Source: Chloroflexota bacterium (GTDB lineage Bacteria; Chloroflexota; Dehalococcoidia; UBA3495). Taken from it: a stretch of DNA of 6,454 nt. The first letter of the stretch is position 1; each line of letters begins with the position of its first letter. The notes beneath the pieces were generated by a model. The model was not told the DNA's origin, did no database searches, and saw only the letters and a list, made by a program, of their open reading frames with translations. Position numbers and translations under genes: made by a program. Positions 4,539 to 6,454 of this stretch are shown one piece after another. The stretch spans positions 1 to 6,454 of the forward strand of contig NZUD01000082.1 in the NCBI GenBank assembly GCA_002697005.1. The letters are read 5' to 3'.

Positions 4539-5492
4539 ATGCGGAACAAGCGAGATTTTCTGTCTGTCACCGATATCACCCCAAGCGAGACCATGATGCT
4601 ATTGGACCATGCCCAGAGCAATAAATCGCGCTCCGAAACGTATGTTGGGAACGACAGCAAACCCCTGGCGGGAAAGTCGATTGCCATCTTATTTGACAAG
4701 CCGTCCTTGCGCACCCGCGTCAGTTTCCAGGTGGGTATCGAGCAACTGGGAGGGTTTTCGGTCTTCCTGGGACAGCAAGAAGTAGGCCTTGGCAACCGCG
4801 AGCCAACATCCGACGTTGCCAAAGTGTTATCAGGTTACGTGGACTGCATCGTGGCACGGCTATCAGACCATCAACTGTTGGTAGACCTAGCTAAATATGC
4901 CAGCGTACCGGTGGTAAACGCCCTTTCTGACTTGGAACACCCCTGCCAGATTATGGCTGACCTACTCACCATCTATGAACACAAGAAACCACTTGAAGGG
5001 CTCAGCCTCGCTTACGTTGGCGATGGCAACAACGTGGCGAGAAGCCTCTGTCTAGCGTTGCCTGCTGTCGGCATGAATTTCACCAGCGCCTCTCCCAAGG
5101 GATATAATCTTGATGAATCATCGGTCCAGGAAGCGCGAGCACGCGCCAATAACTCTCTGAGAGCAAAGAAACCCGTCCAAGTCAGAACAGTCACAGACCC
5201 GGTAGAAGCGGTTTGCGGGGCTGATGTGGTGTATACGGATGTCTGGGCCAGTATGGGTCAGGAATCAGAAACCAGTGTGCGCCAGTCTGCTTTCAACGGC
5301 TACACCGTGGACCCGGATCTCCTGAGTAAAGCCAATGCGGACGCGTTGTTCATGCACGATATGCCAGCCCATTACGGAGAAGAAGTCCCACCTGGCATGC
5401 TGGATCATCCACAATCAGTGGCGTTTCCTCAAGCTCACAACCGCCTGTATGCCCAGAAAACAATCTTAGAATTTCTGCTTACCGGGAACTGA
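4539..5492 (+). CDS. argF: Ornithine carbamoyltransferase
   Basis: This enzyme of arginine biosynthesis makes citrulline from ornithine and carbamoyl phosphate in the cytoplasm, usually as a homotrimer. The 317 residues counted from ATG 4539 match the usual length. Motifs in order: carbamoyl-phosphate loop SLRTR (56-60), HPCQ (134-137), GDGNN (161-165), ornithine loop DVWASMG (234-240), then MHDMPAHYGEEV (272-283) and QSVAF...NRLYAQK (292-307). The SMG loop favours ornithine over N-acetyl- or N-succinyl-ornithine. The usual HCLP motif reads HDMP (273-276), replacing the conserved Cys. An in-frame ATG at 4497 would add 14 residues, but it lies at the predicted transcription start, and MRNKRDFLSVTDITPSE is the typical N-terminus; a modest AAGAGA (4526-4531) precedes 4539. 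The gene is followed 51 nt later by der on the same strand. Confidence 0.93.
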   Translation: MRNKRDFLSVTDITPSETMMLLDHAQSNKSRSETYVGNDSKPLAGKSIAILFDKPSLRTRVSFQVGIEQLGGFSVFLGQQEVGLGNREPTSDVAKVLSGYVDCIVARLSDHQLLVDLAKYASVPVVNALSDLEHPCQIMADLLTIYEHKKPLEGLSLAYVGDGNNVARSLCLALPAVGMNFTSASPKGYNLDESSVQEARARANNSLRAKKPVQVRTVTDPVEAVCGADVVYTDVWASMGQESETSVRQSAFNGYTVDPDLLSKANADALFMHDMPAHYGEEVPPGMLDHPQSVAFPQAHNRLYAQKTILEFLLTGN

Positions 5493-5543
5493 AGTCGACA
5501 AAGAAGAATCTAAGCCGCGAGCTAGACTTAGTTTGGTGTTGAA

Positions 5544-6454
5544 TTGGCAATCCCAATAGTCGCAATCATTGGCCGACCCAACGTCGGCAAATCATCTCTC
5601 TTCAACCGCATTATCGGCCGCCGGCACGCCATCGTCAGCGAAGTCGCAGGCACTACCCGTGACCGCCTGATGGCCGATGCCTGGTGGGACGATTACCATT
5701 TCATCCTCTTGGACACCGGCGGACTCGAGGCCCATCCAGAAGGCGTCATCAGACAGTTAGTCCAGGAACAAGCCGAGATGGCCGTGGCTGACGCCGATGT
5801 GATCATACTGATGACAGACGTGGTCGACGGCATGACTCCCTCTGACATAGAGGCCGCTGAGTTACTGCGCTCCACCAAGAAACCAGTGGTCTTGGCCGTC
5901 AACAAAGTCGACAACGACACACGTGAGTTTGGCGCGCCTGAGTTTTACGGTTTGGGTATGGGCGACCCGGAACCCATCAGCGCCTTCCACAACTACGGTA
6001 TCTACAGCCTCATGGCACGGGTTATCTCCCATATGGAACCCGATCCATATGGCCCAGAAGAGGAGATGGAAGAACTGGATGATTCAGCGCCCACATATGA
6101 TCAAGGAGCGCTCAATCTTGCAATCGTCGGACGGACTAATGTTGGTAAATCGAGCCTGTTAAACGCTATCTTAGGCGCAGACCGGTCCATCGTAAGCGAG
6201 GTCGCCGGTACCACTAGGGACGCACTTGACACCCAGATAAGATACAACGGCCGCGATATCGTGGTCATCGACACAGCCGGTATCCGACGCCCCGGTCAGG
6301 TGGAGAAGGGCATAGAGAAATACAGTGTGATCAGGGCGGTTGGAGCGGTGAACCGCAGCGACATAACCCTGTTAGTGACCGACGCTTCGGAGCTAGCCAC
6401 GGCCCAAGACGCCCATATCGCGGGGTTAGCCTGGGAGATATGCCGAGGGCTAAT
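5544..6454 (+). CDS. der: Ribosome-associated GTPase Der (EngA), 3'-truncated
   Basis: Der is an essential tandem GTPase that acts in 50S ribosomal subunit maturation in the cytoplasm. The open frame gives 303 residues and runs off the right edge. GTPase domain 1 has GRPNVGKS (10-17), TTRD (37-40), DTGG (57-60) and NKVD (120-123). After an acidic linker (about 165-186), domain 2 has GRTNVGKS (196-203), TTRD (223-226) and DTAG (243-246). The rest of domain 2 and the C-terminal KH-like domain lie outside. Translation must begin at the TTG at 5544: the in-frame stop TAG at 5529-5531 lies just upstream, no ATG or GTG occurs in frame before the P-loop, and the resulting MAIPIVAIIGRPNVGKS is the standard Der N-terminus. 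The upstream ribosome-binding site is weak (GGTG at 5535-5538), which suggests modest or translationally coupled expression with argF. Confidence 0.95.
   Translation, partial: MAIPIVAIIGRPNVGKSSLFNRIIGRRHAIVSEVAGTTRDRLMADAWWDDYHFILLDTGGLEAHPEGVIRQLVQEQAEMAVADADVIILMTDVVDGMTPSDIEAAELLRSTKKPVVLAVNKVDNDTREFGAPEFYGLGMGDPEPISAFHNYGIYSLMARVISHMEPDPYGPEEEMEELDDSAPTYDQGALNLAIVGRTNVGKSSLLNAILGADRSIVSEVAGTTRDALDTQIRYNGRDIVVIDTAGIRRPGQVEKGIEKYSVIRAVGAVNRSDITLLVTDASELATAQDAHIAGLAWEICRGL

Noticed and set aside
5510..5531. CTAAG/CTTAG inverted pair between argF and der
   Set aside because: Only five base pairs with no T-run; too weak to call a terminator or attenuator.

Overview
The window is ordinary chromosomal DNA of moderate GC with six genes: four on the plus strand (a TPP enzyme, a reductive dehalogenase-like protein, argF, der) and two on the minus strand (a FlK-like thioesterase and a pentapeptide-repeat/TIR-like protein). 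A Tat-less reductive dehalogenase-like protein, a short-chain acyl-CoA-type thioesterase and an oxalyl-CoA decarboxylase/2-hydroxyacyl-CoA lyase-type TPP enzyme together suggest a Chloroflexota bacterium of the Dehalococcoidia/SAR202 kind. This placement is inferred from gene content, not from a marker gene. No tRNA, rRNA, CRISPR array, transposase or integrase is visible.

Layout: 3-569 is the C-terminal TPP-binding part of a TPP-dependent enzyme whose start lies outside the window. 570-791 is a dense regulatory region. It holds a TATAAT box, a perfect 7-4-7 dyad, four copies of one hexamer in nested mirror order, and a strong promoter (TTGACA-N17-TAATGT). 792-2066 is the reductive dehalogenase-like gene, closed by a textbook intrinsic terminator (2099-2141). 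2142-2630 has no credible gene but contains a possible branched RNA fold ending in six T's, a degenerate palindromic intergenic repeat, and a long inverted repeat that probably ends transcription from the right. 2631-3905 (minus) encodes the pentapeptide/TIR-like protein. 3966-4319 (minus) encodes the thioesterase, 60 nt upstream of it and possibly in the same transcript. 4320-4538 is a divergent promoter region. 4539-5492 is argF (ornithine carbamoyltransferase). 5544-6454 is der, starting with TTG and running off the window.

How the genes may work together: argF and der are co-directional housekeeping genes with no specific functional link. The TPP enzyme, the dehalogenase-like protein and the thioesterase could all belong to catabolism of small organic acids, acyl-CoAs or halogenated compounds, but they lie in separate transcription units, so this is a hypothesis. 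The pentapeptide/TIR-like protein has a TIR-like fold pattern in which the usual catalytic Trp and Glu appear to be missing. The most noteworthy signals are the operator architecture at the dehalogenase promoter, that degenerate TIR-like domain, the HDMP motif in the carbamoyltransferase, and the structured DNA in 2256-2619.
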